A DNA stretch of 64,000 nt, taken from NCBI RefSeq assembly GCF_002967765.1, contig NZ_PUHY01000014.1, positions 310,001 to 374,000 of the forward strand, written 5' to 3'. Position numbers and translations under genes: made by a program. This document shows positions 1-6,877 of the stretch, one piece after another. A model generated the notes under the pieces. The model made no database searches, had not been told where the DNA came from, and was given only the letters and a program-made list of their open reading frames with translations. The DNA comes from Blastopirellula marina. Lineage in GTDB: Bacteria > Planctomycetota > Planctomycetia > Pirellulales > Pirellulaceae. Positions within the stretch are counted from its first letter, which is position 1; each line of letters begins with the position of its first letter.

Positions 1-82
1 CGCTTGGTCGGAGGGTTAAGTCCAAGATCTGACGGCGGGCTGTTGCGAACGGTTAACAGTCCGCACACGTTTGCCTCCTCCA
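1..82 (+). repeat. Partial copy of a dispersed ~134-bp element
   Basis: The first 82 bases match the 3' part of the element seen complete at 1431-1564 and 2163-2296. Shared words include GGTCGGAG, GGCGGGCTGTTG and the terminal ACACGTTTGCCTC. Its 5' half lies outside the window. The match is ungapped and the reading frame found in the other copies (RLVGGLSPRSDGGLL) is also open here. Confidence 0.6.
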
Positions 83-315
83 CACGAGATTCCTTGCTTA
101 ATGTCCCATTCCTAGTGCTTATAGGGGCCAGCCAGGAGTTTAGGTCCTGCTAGTCGCCGGTAAAGGCCGCCGGTAATAGTTTCAGAGTGATTCGAGAATG
201 AATTCCCCATGGGGCCTGGAAAGTGGACTGAGACTTTGTATCATCAAGGCCTGCTTTGTTGGCCTATCGAGTTCTCAACTCTCCATGATCCCTTATAGAG
301 AAGGCCCCCCGCCGG
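83..315. other. Intergenic leader, no gene seen
   Basis: I see no convincing coding frame, tRNA or repeat here. It should contain the promoter and leader of the DUF1559 gene starting at 316. An AGAGAAGG stretch at about 296-303 is a weak, distant ribosome-binding candidate. Confidence 0.4.
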
Positions 316-1326
316 ATGAAGAGAAAAGGTTTTACCCTCGTTGAATTGTTGGTGGTGATTGCCATTATCGGAGTTCTGATTGCCTTGCTATTGCCCGCCG
401 TTCAGCAGGCTCGCGAAGCTGCACGACGCATGCAGTGCACCAATCAGCTCAAGCAGTGGATTCTTGCCACGCATAACTATCACGATACGTTCCGCAAGTT
501 TCCGACCAGTTTCCAGGGCACTGGAGAAAACCAGTGGTCGGCCCAGGCTCGCCTGCTTCCATTTTTGGAGCAAAAGGCCATCGAAACCGAAATTGACTAC
601 AGTGTCGACTATCACGAATACCACTACGGTGGTACGCATGAGACGCTAATCAACGGCGTTCCACTGCCTGCTTTGCGGATTGATGCCCTGCTTTGCCCGT
701 CGGAGGTTAAGGATCAGCAGCGTGTCGATGGCTCGGGCCGTCCTGAGAACTATCCTCTGAACTACGCCATCAATATGGGCGTTTGGTACGTCTATAATGG
801 TTCTAGTGGGGGTGAAGGTGCCTTCGTGCCTGGCAAGTACATGCGTATGGCCGACATGACCGACGGAACGAGCAACACGATTGGCTTTTCGGAAGTGAAA
901 GCCTATACCCACTACGATCGGGACAACGGACCCTACGGGGCTTCCGAGATCAATTCGTTTCCGAATGTGGCTTCGTACATCGAATCGAACGTGACCACTT
1001 CGACGCGTAACTCTGGGCACACCGAGTGGGTTGACGGTAAGACGCATCAGACTGGCTTTACCGCGTTTTTCCCGCCTAATACCGATTTCAACATTGGTGC
1101 TGGTAGCCCAACTCCGGCCGACTTCACCAACAATCGAGAGCACCGAGCTACTAGTAGTTCGCCAACCCTGGCGGCCGTCACCGCTCGAAGTTATCACCCA
1201 GGCGTGGTGAACGCGGCGTTCATGGACGGCTCGGTTTCGCGGGTCACGGACACGGTTGACTTGAGCGCCTATCGATCGGCCGCAACTCGCAACGGCGGCG
1301 AAGTTTTGAGTCGCGAAGACTTGTAA
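316..1326 (+). CDS. DUF1559 prepilin-like protein
   Basis: The 336-residue protein begins with a type IV prepilin leader: MKRKG then FTLVELL, with cleavage expected after G5 and E10 at the +5 position. A hydrophobic helix to about residue 28 follows, then [18 protein letters not shown]. This N-terminus plus the C-terminal [14 protein letters not shown] motif (about 295-310) defines the DUF1559 family, greatly expanded in planctomycetes and of unknown function. The mature protein would be processed by a prepilin peptidase and exposed at the membrane or surface. It stands alone, followed by a dispersed repeat copy. A role as pseudopilin or adhesin is inference from the leader only. Confidence 0.93.
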   Translation: MKRKGFTLVELLVVIAIIGVLIALLLPAVQQAREAARRMQCTNQLKQWILATHNYHDTFRKFPTSFQGTGENQWSAQARLLPFLEQKAIETEIDYSVDYHEYHYGGTHETLINGVPLPALRIDALLCPSEVKDQQRVDGSGRPENYPLNYAINMGVWYVYNGSSGGEGAFVPGKYMRMADMTDGTSNTIGFSEVKAYTHYDRDNGPYGASEINSFPNVASYIESNVTTSTRNSGHTEWVDGKTHQTGFTAFFPPNTDFNIGAGSPTPADFTNNREHRATSSSPTLAAVTARSYHPGVVNAAFMDGSVSRVTDTVDLSAYRSAATRNGGEVLSREDL

Positions 1327-1430
1327 CGCTAGCTACTAAGACCGATTCTGAGCCTAAAGATCATCAGCGCGGTACGCTGGGTTAGCGTCATCGTAACCCA
1401 GCGAAGACAAATTGGTGCCTGGCTTATGAC

Positions 1431-1564
1431 TTAGGAAATGGTGTCAGGAAACATTGTTCGTCTTGGAATTTGCCTTCCTCTGACTTTCGAGTAGTCGGAG
1501 CGGTGAATCCAGGATCAGGCGGCGGGTTGTTGGGAGCGGTTAAGAGTCCGGACACGTTTGCTTC
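1431..1564 (+). repeat. Dispersed MITE-like element, copy A
   Basis: This 134-bp copy differs from copy B (2163-2296) at only about two positions. The ends carry short inverted sequences: GGTGTCAGG near the left end and CCGGACAC near the right. The interior has a potential hairpin, CTCTGACT...AGTCGGAG. It fills half of the 305-bp gap between the DUF1559 gene and the minus-strand DUF4279-like gene; I see nothing else in that gap. One plus-strand frame (LPSSDFRVVGAVNPGSGGG) is open through the whole element. Confidence 0.75.
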
Positions 1565-1631
1565 TTCAGACTTGAAAGAGCCCTTGCCTATGAAAGGCGA
1601 TGGCCAGTTCGCGAAACACTTGAACGCTTTG

Positions 1632-2045
1632 CTACGTTAATTCTTCAGGGACACTTTCTGAGCGATAGGGATAAAGGGTGATGCGAATGGAAGCCCCAAC
1701 CTCCGCAAGCCGTCTTAGTAATTCGGTTGAAAGTCCTTGGTTGAATGCCCACGGATCCGTTCCACAATCGTAGCCGATGTTGAATTCTCGTTTTATACAC
1801 GTTGCCCAAAGAGATTGCACCGACTCGGTAAGCGAATTAATCACATCGAGCATCTGCAAGATATTCGGATTGGGTTCCGTATACTGTTTGTCTGTCTCGA
1901 ACGTCGCATACCAAAACCCATTGGGGCTTGGCGTGACATGAAGAGGAGAGATCCCACCTTTTTCGAGGGCCACTGCGAGATCGCTCAAGTCATCTCGGGA
2001 AACCAAGTCGAGGTCCGTATTCCGATAACAAGTCATGTTATCCAT
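1632..2045 (-). CDS. DUF4279-like protein (possible immunity-type)
   Basis: A 137-residue soluble protein with ATG at 2045 preceded by GGTAGG. The C-terminal pattern, FNIGYDCGTDPWAFNQGLS then LLRRLAEVGASIRITLYP, resembles the end of DUF4279-type domains, where a large hydrophobic 'L..L...G....I..Y' segment closes the fold. Proteins of this kind are often found among immunity proteins of polymorphic toxins and contact-dependent systems; that link is inference. It is the first of several unrelated small minus-strand genes (1.6-4.65 kb) interleaved with plus-strand small frames. There is no signal peptide or membrane segment. Confidence 0.75.
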   Translation of the reverse strand: MDNMTCYRNTDLDLVSRDDLSDLAVALEKGGISPLHVTPSPNGFWYATFETDKQYTEPNPNILQMLDVINSLTESVQSLWATCIKREFNIGYDCGTDPWAFNQGLSTELLRRLAEVGASIRITLYPYRSESVPEELT

Positions 2046-2162
2046 GATCGCCTACCTGAATGAAAAGTTGCCAGACGAAGTGTAAGATTGTATCCGTTCC
2101 GACACATGGCGACCATCGAAAATTCAAATCCCACCCTGAGTCAATTTCGAAGGCACTGGAGA

Positions 2163-2296
2163 TTAGGAAATGGTGTCAGGAAACATTGTTGGTCTTGGAA
2201 TTTGCCTTCCTCTGACTTTCGAGTAGTCGGAGCGGTGAATCCAGGATCAGGCGGCGGGTTGTTGGGAGCGGTTAAGAGTCCGGACACCTTTGCTTC
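2163..2296 (+). repeat. Dispersed MITE-like element, copy B
   Basis: Nearly identical to copy A, with about two mismatches in 134 bp and no gap. It ends only five bases before the ATG at 2302 of the next small gene, so the element supplies that gene's immediate leader and no Shine-Dalgarno sequence is visible there. The ends pair as GGTGTCAGG/CCGGACACC. The 255-bp gap 2046-2301 otherwise holds only the leader of the minus-strand gene. Confidence 0.75.
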
Positions 2297-2301
2297 ACAG
2301 C

Positions 2302-2586
2302 ATGAAGACGTTTCACGAATGGCTGAGAGAACGGCAGCAACAGGAAGGCTTGTTGCTCAACGCTGACGGCAGGCTCAAGGGCATGTCGCCTGCGAATCCG
2401 TTGCCGAGAGATTCAGCGGTGAATAAGAGCTTGAGCAAGAAACCCAAGTCGCCACCGTTAGGCGTGCCACCCGACAAAAGACAACACTGCAAGCCGTGGA
2501 AGCCTGCTCAACCGGCCAAGCTGCAACCATTCAACCCAGCACAGCCTGCGAAGATCGTGATGCAGAAGCCGAAGGCAGGGCATTGA
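2302..2586 (+). CDS. Small proline/lysine-rich hypothetical protein
   Basis: A 94-residue protein beginning MKTFHEWLRERQQQEGLLL and continuing into a basic, proline- and lysine-rich tail ending with a repeated 'KPAQPAKLQPF.PAQPAKIVMQK' pattern. I recognise the shape (short amphipathic N-terminus, then a disordered Pro/Lys tail) from planctomycete hypotheticals but know no function. A near copy of its 3' two thirds lies at 3989-4157, and a decayed relative at about 3300-3476. The start follows repeat copy B directly without an evident ribosome-binding site, so expression may have been altered by that insertion. The alternative TTG at 2290 lies inside the repeat and is less likely. Confidence 0.6.
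   Translation: MKTFHEWLRERQQQEGLLLNADGRLKGMSPANPLPRDSAVNKSLSKKPKSPPLGVPPDKRQHCKPWKPAQPAKLQPFNPAQPAKIVMQKPKAGH
2401..2569 (+). repeat. Direct repeat, unit 1 (169 bp)
   Basis: This stretch aligns without gaps to 3989-4157. By hand I count about 16 mismatches, so identity is near 90%. It codes for the proline/lysine-rich part of the small gene at 2302-2586. The units lie 1.6 kb apart in direct orientation, with three minus-strand genes between them, so homologous recombination could delete or replace the intervening block. Confidence 0.8.
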
Positions 2587-2627
2587 AGTGAAGACCTAGC
2601 GTCAAGAAGGAGTTGAATGATTGATTG

Positions 2628-3251
2628 TCAGGTTTGCGATTTGCCCATGTAGGACTCAGGGCTTGAGCCGCCGACATGTGTGCCGTCATGCGGATCAACC
2701 ACAAACTCAACATGCTTGTTTGCTGGTGAATCCCACGCCCGCCCACGAATGCCTCTTTCTGTGGCTTCGATTATTTCCAAACCATCCCATGATAAACGCT
2801 CAGTTATCCAGAGTTGGCCTTCGAGGCCGTACGCTTCTATTTCCGTGAAGTCAACGAAGCAGATCAGTTTGCAACTCGGGATGGCGAAGACTTGCAGCAA
2901 TGGAGAGCTTTGGATTTCCACGAATTGGCCCTGTGCGGAAACTGGGACCCAGTAACCCTGACCGTTGCTAACGACACAGACAATATCGGGCGAAGGGGTG
3001 CCGAAGACACCAGTTAATCCGCCAGCTCCGCTGCGAAAAATGCCAACCCACGGCTCGCCTACTGCCGGATAGACTTCAAGAGCAAGAGGCTCGCCAGAGT
3101 GTGTCTCGAACTGTAGTTCGCCCGATCTTGCCTCTGATCTTTGCCAGTCAAAAATGTATCGTTGGAAAGCACTCGATTGCTGTGCCGATGTTTTACAAAT
3201 GGCATAGTTGGCTTCGAAGCCTAGATTGTCCTGTATAAATGTGGTCACCAT
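2628..3251 (-). CDS. Hypothetical protein, possible immunity-type
   Basis: A 207-residue soluble protein. ATG at 3251 has an AGGAG six bases upstream, which settles the start. It is rich in aromatic and acidic residues (WVGIFRSGAGGLTG, LEGQLWITERLSWDG, FVVDPHDGTHVGGS) and reads like an all-beta, propeller-like or SMI1-like surface, but I recognise no family. It lacks a signal peptide. Its neighbours are small genes of the same strand that look like immunity or toxin-tip proteins, so a cytoplasmic immunity role is a guess from context. Confidence 0.65.
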   Translation of the reverse strand: MVTTFIQDNLGFEANYAICKTSAQQSSAFQRYIFDWQRSEARSGELQFETHSGEPLALEVYPAVGEPWVGIFRSGAGGLTGVFGTPSPDIVCVVSNGQGYWVPVSAQGQFVEIQSSPLLQVFAIPSCKLICFVDFTEIEAYGLEGQLWITERLSWDGLEIIEATERGIRGRAWDSPANKHVEFVVDPHDGTHVGGSSPESYMGKSQT

Positions 3252-3299
3252 ATCCGCTCCTACTTCTTGTCCGGTCGAAAGAACCGATGGGTGATTACT

Positions 3300-3476
3300 T
3301 CATTACGGCCAGAGGCTGAGGGACAGCAACAGGAAGGGCTTTGGCTGGGCAATGACAAGCTGGCACAGCCGGGCATGAGCAACATTAAACCGTCGGATCA
3401 GCCCAAAGCAAAGAGCGAGAAGCCCAGGCCCACCGCATCGCCAGTGAAGACGCTCAAGGCGAAAACGATGGCCTGA
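3300..3476 (+). pseudogene. Decayed relative of the small Pro/Lys-rich gene
   Basis: The frame ending at 3476 reads ...EGQQQEGLWLGNDKLAQPG, resembling the QQQEGLLLNADGRLKG start of the gene at 2302. Upstream, the DNA AGGCTGAGGGACAGCAACAGGAAGG matches the other gene's TGGCTGAGAGAACGGCAGCAACAGGAAGG only if about four bases were lost, which shifts the frame. The N-terminal 'MKTF.EWL' is therefore destroyed. The tail (KPRPTASPVKTLKAKTMA) remains basic and proline-rich. A longer open frame from 3267 exists but its N-terminus matches nothing. Confidence 0.45.
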
Positions 3477-3500
3477 TGATCAAGTCCTGCCCAGCATTCA

Positions 3501-3734
3501 TCAAGGCGTAACGGGTGGCTGTTCATCCAGAGAACACGATGCTCCAAGAGCCTCAGCATCTTTACAGAATTTAATGGCATGCTCGACGTCGATAGAGATT
3601 GGCTCTCCGTTTAGCAATCGGTCAACAGCGTGCTTAGCGTCGCTCAGACCGCAACCTGTCGTGTCTCTCAAAAGGCGATTGAAAGCTACTTTGTTGAACC
3701 CTTCTTGCCAACTCGTGACTCTTACTGTTGTCAT
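3501..3734 (-). CDS. Ribosomal L7/L12 C-terminal-like small protein
   Basis: A 77-residue protein, ATG at 3734 with GAGGAGA six bases upstream. The sequence (NKVAFNRLLRDTTGCGLSDA then KHAVDRLLNGEPISI and A..LGASC) follows the helix-helix-strand pattern of the ribosomal L7/L12 C-terminal domain ('GL.EAK..V..lp..'), here as a free-standing protein. It starts about 9 bases after the stop of the gene upstream (3744-3995), the arrangement expected of an immunity gene following its toxin tip. That pairing is inference; the L7/L12-like fold call is moderately sure. Confidence 0.65.
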   Translation of the reverse strand: MTTVRVTSWQEGFNKVAFNRLLRDTTGCGLSDAKHAVDRLLNGEPISIDVEHAIKFCKDAEALGASCSLDEQPPVTP

Positions 3735-3743
3735 GGTTTCTCC

Positions 3744-3995
3744 TCAATCTACTGTGATGGTGATCGGGCGTGGGACATGCCCGGGATTCGCTGCGGTTGT
3801 GCGAGTCCCTCCGTGAATAATGACTCTCTTAGCACTCTGCTGTCGTCCCAAGTCTTTTGCCAATTCTCGAAGCGTACTCGGTCCAAGTGAACCTGCTCCT
3901 GGACCATCGATATGCATTCCTCTCAAGATAAGATCGTCGCCCTCCTTCACCATTCCGGTAATGACCGTTACGTCTCCTTTGGGGGTCGTTGCCAC
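3744..3995 (-). CDS. Orphan C-terminal domain, toxin-tip-like
   Basis: An 83-residue frame (MVKEGDDLILRGMHIDGPGA, RVIIHGGTRTTAANPGHVPR) with no recognised family. It reads as the C-terminal domain of a longer protein: a compact alpha/beta segment with a glycine-rich loop and a basic 'H.GG.RTT' stretch. The only start at its left limit is GTG 3995, with no ribosome-binding site, and the frame is closed by TGA at 4008-4010 inside the direct repeat. It was therefore probably cut from a larger gene by recombination. The immediate downstream small gene (3501-3734) would be its immunity partner if this is a polymorphic-toxin tip. An ATG at 3953 is an alternative start. Confidence 0.5.
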   Translation of the reverse strand: MATTPKGDVTVITGMVKEGDDLILRGMHIDGPGAGSLGPSTLRELAKDLGRQQSAKRVIIHGGTRTTAANPGHVPRPITITVD

Positions 3996-4157
3996 GGGAT
4001 TCAGCGGTCAACAAGAGCTTGAGCAAAAAGCCCAAGCCGCCGCCGTCAGGCGTGCCGCCCGACAAGAGACAACACAGCAAGCCGTGGAAGCCTGCTCAAC
4101 CGGCCAAGCTGCAACCCTTCAAACCGGCACAGCCTGCGAAGATCGTGATGCAGAAGC
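3989..4157 (+). repeat. Direct repeat, unit 2 (169 bp)
   Basis: Ungapped match to 2401-2569. Its left edge (about 3989-3998) coincides with the start of the minus-strand frame at 3995, marking a recombination junction between the repeat and the toxin-tip-like sequence. Confidence 0.8.
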
Positions 4158-4201
4158 AAAAGACAGAGTATTCGATTACCGTGGATATGTGCTGTGAATG
4201 A
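3989..4201 (+). pseudogene. 5'-truncated copy of the small Pro/Lys-rich gene
   Basis: The frame TTGCCACGGGATTCAGCGG... encodes PRDSAVNKSLSKKPKPPPSG and onward, the counterpart of residues 34-89 of the gene at 2302. The N-terminal part ('MKTFHEWLRERQQQEGL') is missing and replaced by the unrelated minus-strand toxin-tip-like sequence. The only possible start is a TTG that is an internal Leu codon in the intact gene. The last codons (EYSITVDMCCE) also diverge from the other copy. It is probably a non-functional remnant left by recombination. Confidence 0.55.
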
Positions 4202-4652
4202 GAATAGCTAGTCCTTCTGATCCTGCATCTTCTCCTGTTTCCGAAAGCAATTCATCGCAAATGAAAGCAAAGCGTTCCTTCAATCCGCTGGCATCGACTT
4301 CAACTCCTCGGTATGTGACGGACGCTTCCAACTTGCCTGCGAGTTGGAAAACAACATCAATGAACCTATCTGCCAGTTCAAACGGCAGCGTAGCGAAGAG
4401 GTACTTTAGCTGGAGGACATCCCACTCACCTTCCTCGAATCCAAATACTTCATCTCCTTCGCATTGAACCTCGACTTCAACGATTGATGTGTGTTGCCAC
4501 GGCGGAATCTTCCCCTTTCGGTCAAGGCTTACGACATCGTCATGCAAAGTGAACCCGAGACTCCGAAATTCTGGCAGTAACTCAGTCACTGGACGTTTAG
4601 CGACACTGCGAAGTTCAACGCACTCGATTTCGTGTAGATATTCGTAGTCCAT
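4176..4652 (-). CDS. Hypothetical acidic protein, possible immunity-type
   Basis: A 158-residue, acidic, soluble protein with ATG at 4652 (GAGGC about ten bases upstream). Recognisable stretches are KIPPWQHTSIVEVEVQCEGD, LFATLPFELADRFIDVVFQL and LKERFAFICDELLSETGEDA. I know no family. Its last codons overlap the 3' end of the convergent truncated frame ending at 4201. Acidic, compact and lacking export signals, it resembles the other minus-strand genes of this patch, for which an immunity role is a reasonable guess only. Confidence 0.6.
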   Translation of the reverse strand: MDYEYLHEIECVELRSVAKRPVTELLPEFRSLGFTLHDDVVSLDRKGKIPPWQHTSIVEVEVQCEGDEVFGFEEGEWDVLQLKYLFATLPFELADRFIDVVFQLAGKLEASVTYRGVEVDASGLKERFAFICDELLSETGEDAGSEGLAILIHSTYPR

Positions 4653-4740
4653 TATCGAATGCCTCTATTCGGCGTTATTCCCGGAACACGTCGAAATGGA
4701 TCGACTTCGGCGTGCCAATCCGGCGTTAGTTCCCGAAGGT

Positions 4741-5481
4741 TCAAAGGAGAGTTGTCAACTTGGTGCCTCTGCGGATCAACGTGGTGAAGTTCCCTTCGTT
4801 CCCAATTCCCTGTTCTTGGATTGTAGTCCATCGGAGCGTTTCCTCGAACTGACGGCGGGCCTGTTCGCGTTTGCCCTGAACCAGGTAGCAGATACCGATT
4901 TGATAGTGCGTTTCAGGGTAGTTCGGATCACACCGCAACGCTTCTCGAAACGCGGACAACGCAGCGTCGATCTGATCGGTTTCGAGCAGCACGAGCCCTT
5001 TCAAGTACCACGCGTCGAGATCGTGCGGCTCGATCTGAATGACACGTTCGGCGTATGGCAACGCGGTGTCGTATTGGTCGGTCGAGAAGTAGCAACGCCC
5101 CAGCAGGCAATGGACCTGCGCGTCGTTTGGATCGATTGCCAACGCGGCCAAGAGCGGCTCGATCGCCTTCTCGGGCTGGGCGGTATTATAGTAGCAAAGG
5201 CCTAGATTTAACTGCATGTAGAACGAATCAGGGCTTCGCGCGAGCGCTGCCTGGGCGTACTCGATTGCTTCCCGAAACTTGAACTTGCGGGAATAACAGT
5301 AGCCAAGTTGAGCGAGCGCCCATGGATTTTCAGGCTCTGCCGCGACCCACCGATGGAACTCGACCAGCGCCTCGTCGAACCGCTGCAGTTCCATAAAGAA
5401 TTCCCCCCGCCGCGAAGCCGCCTCGCCTGGCGTCATCGAAGAGCCAGGCTGTGATGGCTGCGGCTGCGATGAAGAATTCAT
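4741..5481 (-). CDS. Tetratricopeptide (TPR) repeat protein
   Basis: A 246-residue protein made almost entirely of TPR units: ALAQLGYCYSRKFKFREAIE, PDSFYMQLNLGLCYYNTAQP, DAQVHCLLGRCYFSTDQYDT, DAWYLKGLVLLETDQIDAAL and ETHYQIGICYLVQGKREQAR, about six repeats between residues 20 and 230. TPR superhelices bind other proteins; no partner is evident. No signal peptide is seen, so it is probably cytoplasmic. I chose ATG at 5481; TTG at 5487 is possible but adds only two residues. It is monocistronic and divergent from the membrane protein at 5691. Confidence 0.85.
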   Translation of the reverse strand: MNSSSQPQPSQPGSSMTPGEAASRRGEFFMELQRFDEALVEFHRWVAAEPENPWALAQLGYCYSRKFKFREAIEYAQAALARSPDSFYMQLNLGLCYYNTAQPEKAIEPLLAALAIDPNDAQVHCLLGRCYFSTDQYDTALPYAERVIQIEPHDLDAWYLKGLVLLETDQIDAALSAFREALRCDPNYPETHYQIGICYLVQGKREQARRQFEETLRWTTIQEQGIGNEGNFTTLIRRGTKLTTLL

Positions 5482-5690
5482 AGCCAACCGGCCTGCGAAA
5501 AAGGAAACGAGCGAAGGAAGCGGAATGTGCTGGGGTATGGTTTATCGTAGTAGGCTTGGCCAAGGTTGGGTAGGGTGAAGTGCGCGAGAAACAAGAGTCA
5601 TGGTAAGTCGAATCGAGGCGGGTTACTTTGTTACGGAGTGACGACCCATTGCCCAAGATTTCCAGCCCAACTCACGACGTAGGACCGTTT

Positions 5691-6281
5691 ATGACTGAAA
5701 ACCCTTTCGAGTCGCCGGTTGCGACGACCGCCACGGTAGATGCCGATCAAGCATTGTCCGCTCCGGCCAAGCGTCCGCTGGGGATTTCGATCCTGGCGAT
5801 CCTCAGCCTGCTTTCCGGGATCATCTATTTGCTGGAGGCGGGCTTCATGTTCTTTGTCGGTCCGATTCCTTTCGTTTCAGGTGCCGGCGTCCTGCTGGTT
5901 TCCTTGAGGCTTATTTGGGGGATCTTGGCCCTGGGGCTGCTCGGGATGGCGGCCGCGATTGGTTTGTGGCGGGGGACGAAGTGGGGATGGTGGCTGGCAG
6001 CAATCCGTTACGTGTATGGCGTCGCGAATAGCATGACGCTGCTAGTCTGGGTGTTTTCAACCACGTTCACACTTGGCGCAGTTGGTCACAATTCCGATGG
6101 GATCATCCTGCAAAACGGCCTCGGTTTGATTCTCAGCGTTATGTTTCTGTTGTATTTGCAACGAAAAAACGCGTTAACTTATTTCGGGCTCGATCAAGGA
6201 TCCCATGTCGCAAGAGCATCAGGCCTTATTGCCTTCGGAGCGATCGTCTTGGCGGTACTCGGAGTTTTTCGCCTAGGTTAA
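5691..6281 (+). CDS. Multi-pass membrane protein, MTENPFESP type
   Basis: A 196-residue protein with ATG at 5691 and an AGGA seven bases before it. The N-terminus MTENPFESPV is a common opening of planctomycete inner-membrane proteins of unknown role. A short polar leader is followed by about four hydrophobic helices (ISILAILSLLSGIIYLLEAG; LIWGILALGLLGMAAAIGLW; NSMTLLVWVFSTTFTLGAVG; GLILSVMFLLYLQ) and a last one near the C-terminus (LIAFGAIVLAVLGVF). Function unknown. It is followed by an insertion-sequence remnant. Confidence 0.85.
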   Translation: MTENPFESPVATTATVDADQALSAPAKRPLGISILAILSLLSGIIYLLEAGFMFFVGPIPFVSGAGVLLVSLRLIWGILALGLLGMAAAIGLWRGTKWGWWLAAIRYVYGVANSMTLLVWVFSTTFTLGAVGHNSDGIILQNGLGLILSVMFLLYLQRKNALTYFGLDQGSHVARASGLIAFGAIVLAVLGVFRLG

Positions 6282-6313
6282 GCGGGAACGAATGGAATTA
6301 ATGAGTCCTGAGA

Positions 6314-6330
6314 GGCTCTGTAGAAAACTC
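6314..6330 (+). repeat. Likely insertion-sequence end
   Basis: GGCTCTGTAGAAAACTC lies just beyond the 3' end of the broken transposase. The same 17-mer with one mismatch occurs at 9052-9068. A conserved 17-mer at that place is best explained as the terminal repeat of the element that carried the transposase. No matching inverted end is seen on the other side. Confidence 0.45.
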
Positions 6331-6369
6331 AAGCCCACCAAAGAATCATAACATTGTGAGTCAGCACCA

Positions 6370-6870
6370 TCAGGTGCAATTCTTTGTGGCGGCTTGAGTC
6401 CGTTTTGCCTCGGACGAAGTTGCCTCGCCAGCGTCGGCCAAGATACGATGCAACCGAACACGTTTCGCTGCCTGATCGATCAGCCCTTGAAATTCGTCCA
6501 CATCCGGCCGCGGTCCGTTGCCAACGCAAATCGCGAGAATGAAGTGCTTGTCGACATCGCTCACCAGGCTGAGCTTGGGAAAACGTTGATACACAACGGT
6601 TTTCCACGGGCTATCCTTCGTTTTTCGCCGCCGTACGAAGTAGCCGCTCGCACATGTTGCTTCGAGCCTGGTCGAATCGATCGCCGCATCTGGTACTCGC
6701 TTACGTCGCCCCATCTGCGTCGCCACGGTCTCGTCCAATAGCGACTGAACCGCCTCGCACGCAAGCAACCGCTGGGCCGCTTATTGCAGCCTTTTATAGT
6801 GCGGAATGTAGTCGAGTTCGATCGCTTCGGCGAGCGACGAACCGTCGAGAAGCTGCTCGGTGATGCCGCC
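6370..6870 (-). pseudogene. IS4-like DDE transposase remnant
   Basis: Read on the minus strand, the frame gives GITEQLLDGSSLAEAIELDY IPHYKRLQ, then a TAA stop, then AAQRLLACEAVQSLLDETV and the catalytic-core region (AAIDSTRLEATCASGYFVRR; VVYQRFPKLSLVSDVDKHFI; PDVDEFQGLIDQAAKRVRLH; RILADAG). This is the pattern of IS4-type transposases (first Asp in AIDST, second in ILADAG). The N-terminus is missing, one in-frame stop interrupts the frame, and similarity ends after the second Asp, so the gene cannot be active. It begins immediately after the stop of the membrane gene at 6878. Confidence 0.75.
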
Positions 6871-6877
6871 ATCCGTG

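Noticed and set aside
2401-4157. CRISPR-like spacing of repeats
   Set aside because: Only two 169-bp units 1.6 kb apart that encode protein; no short regular repeats or spacers anywhere in the window.
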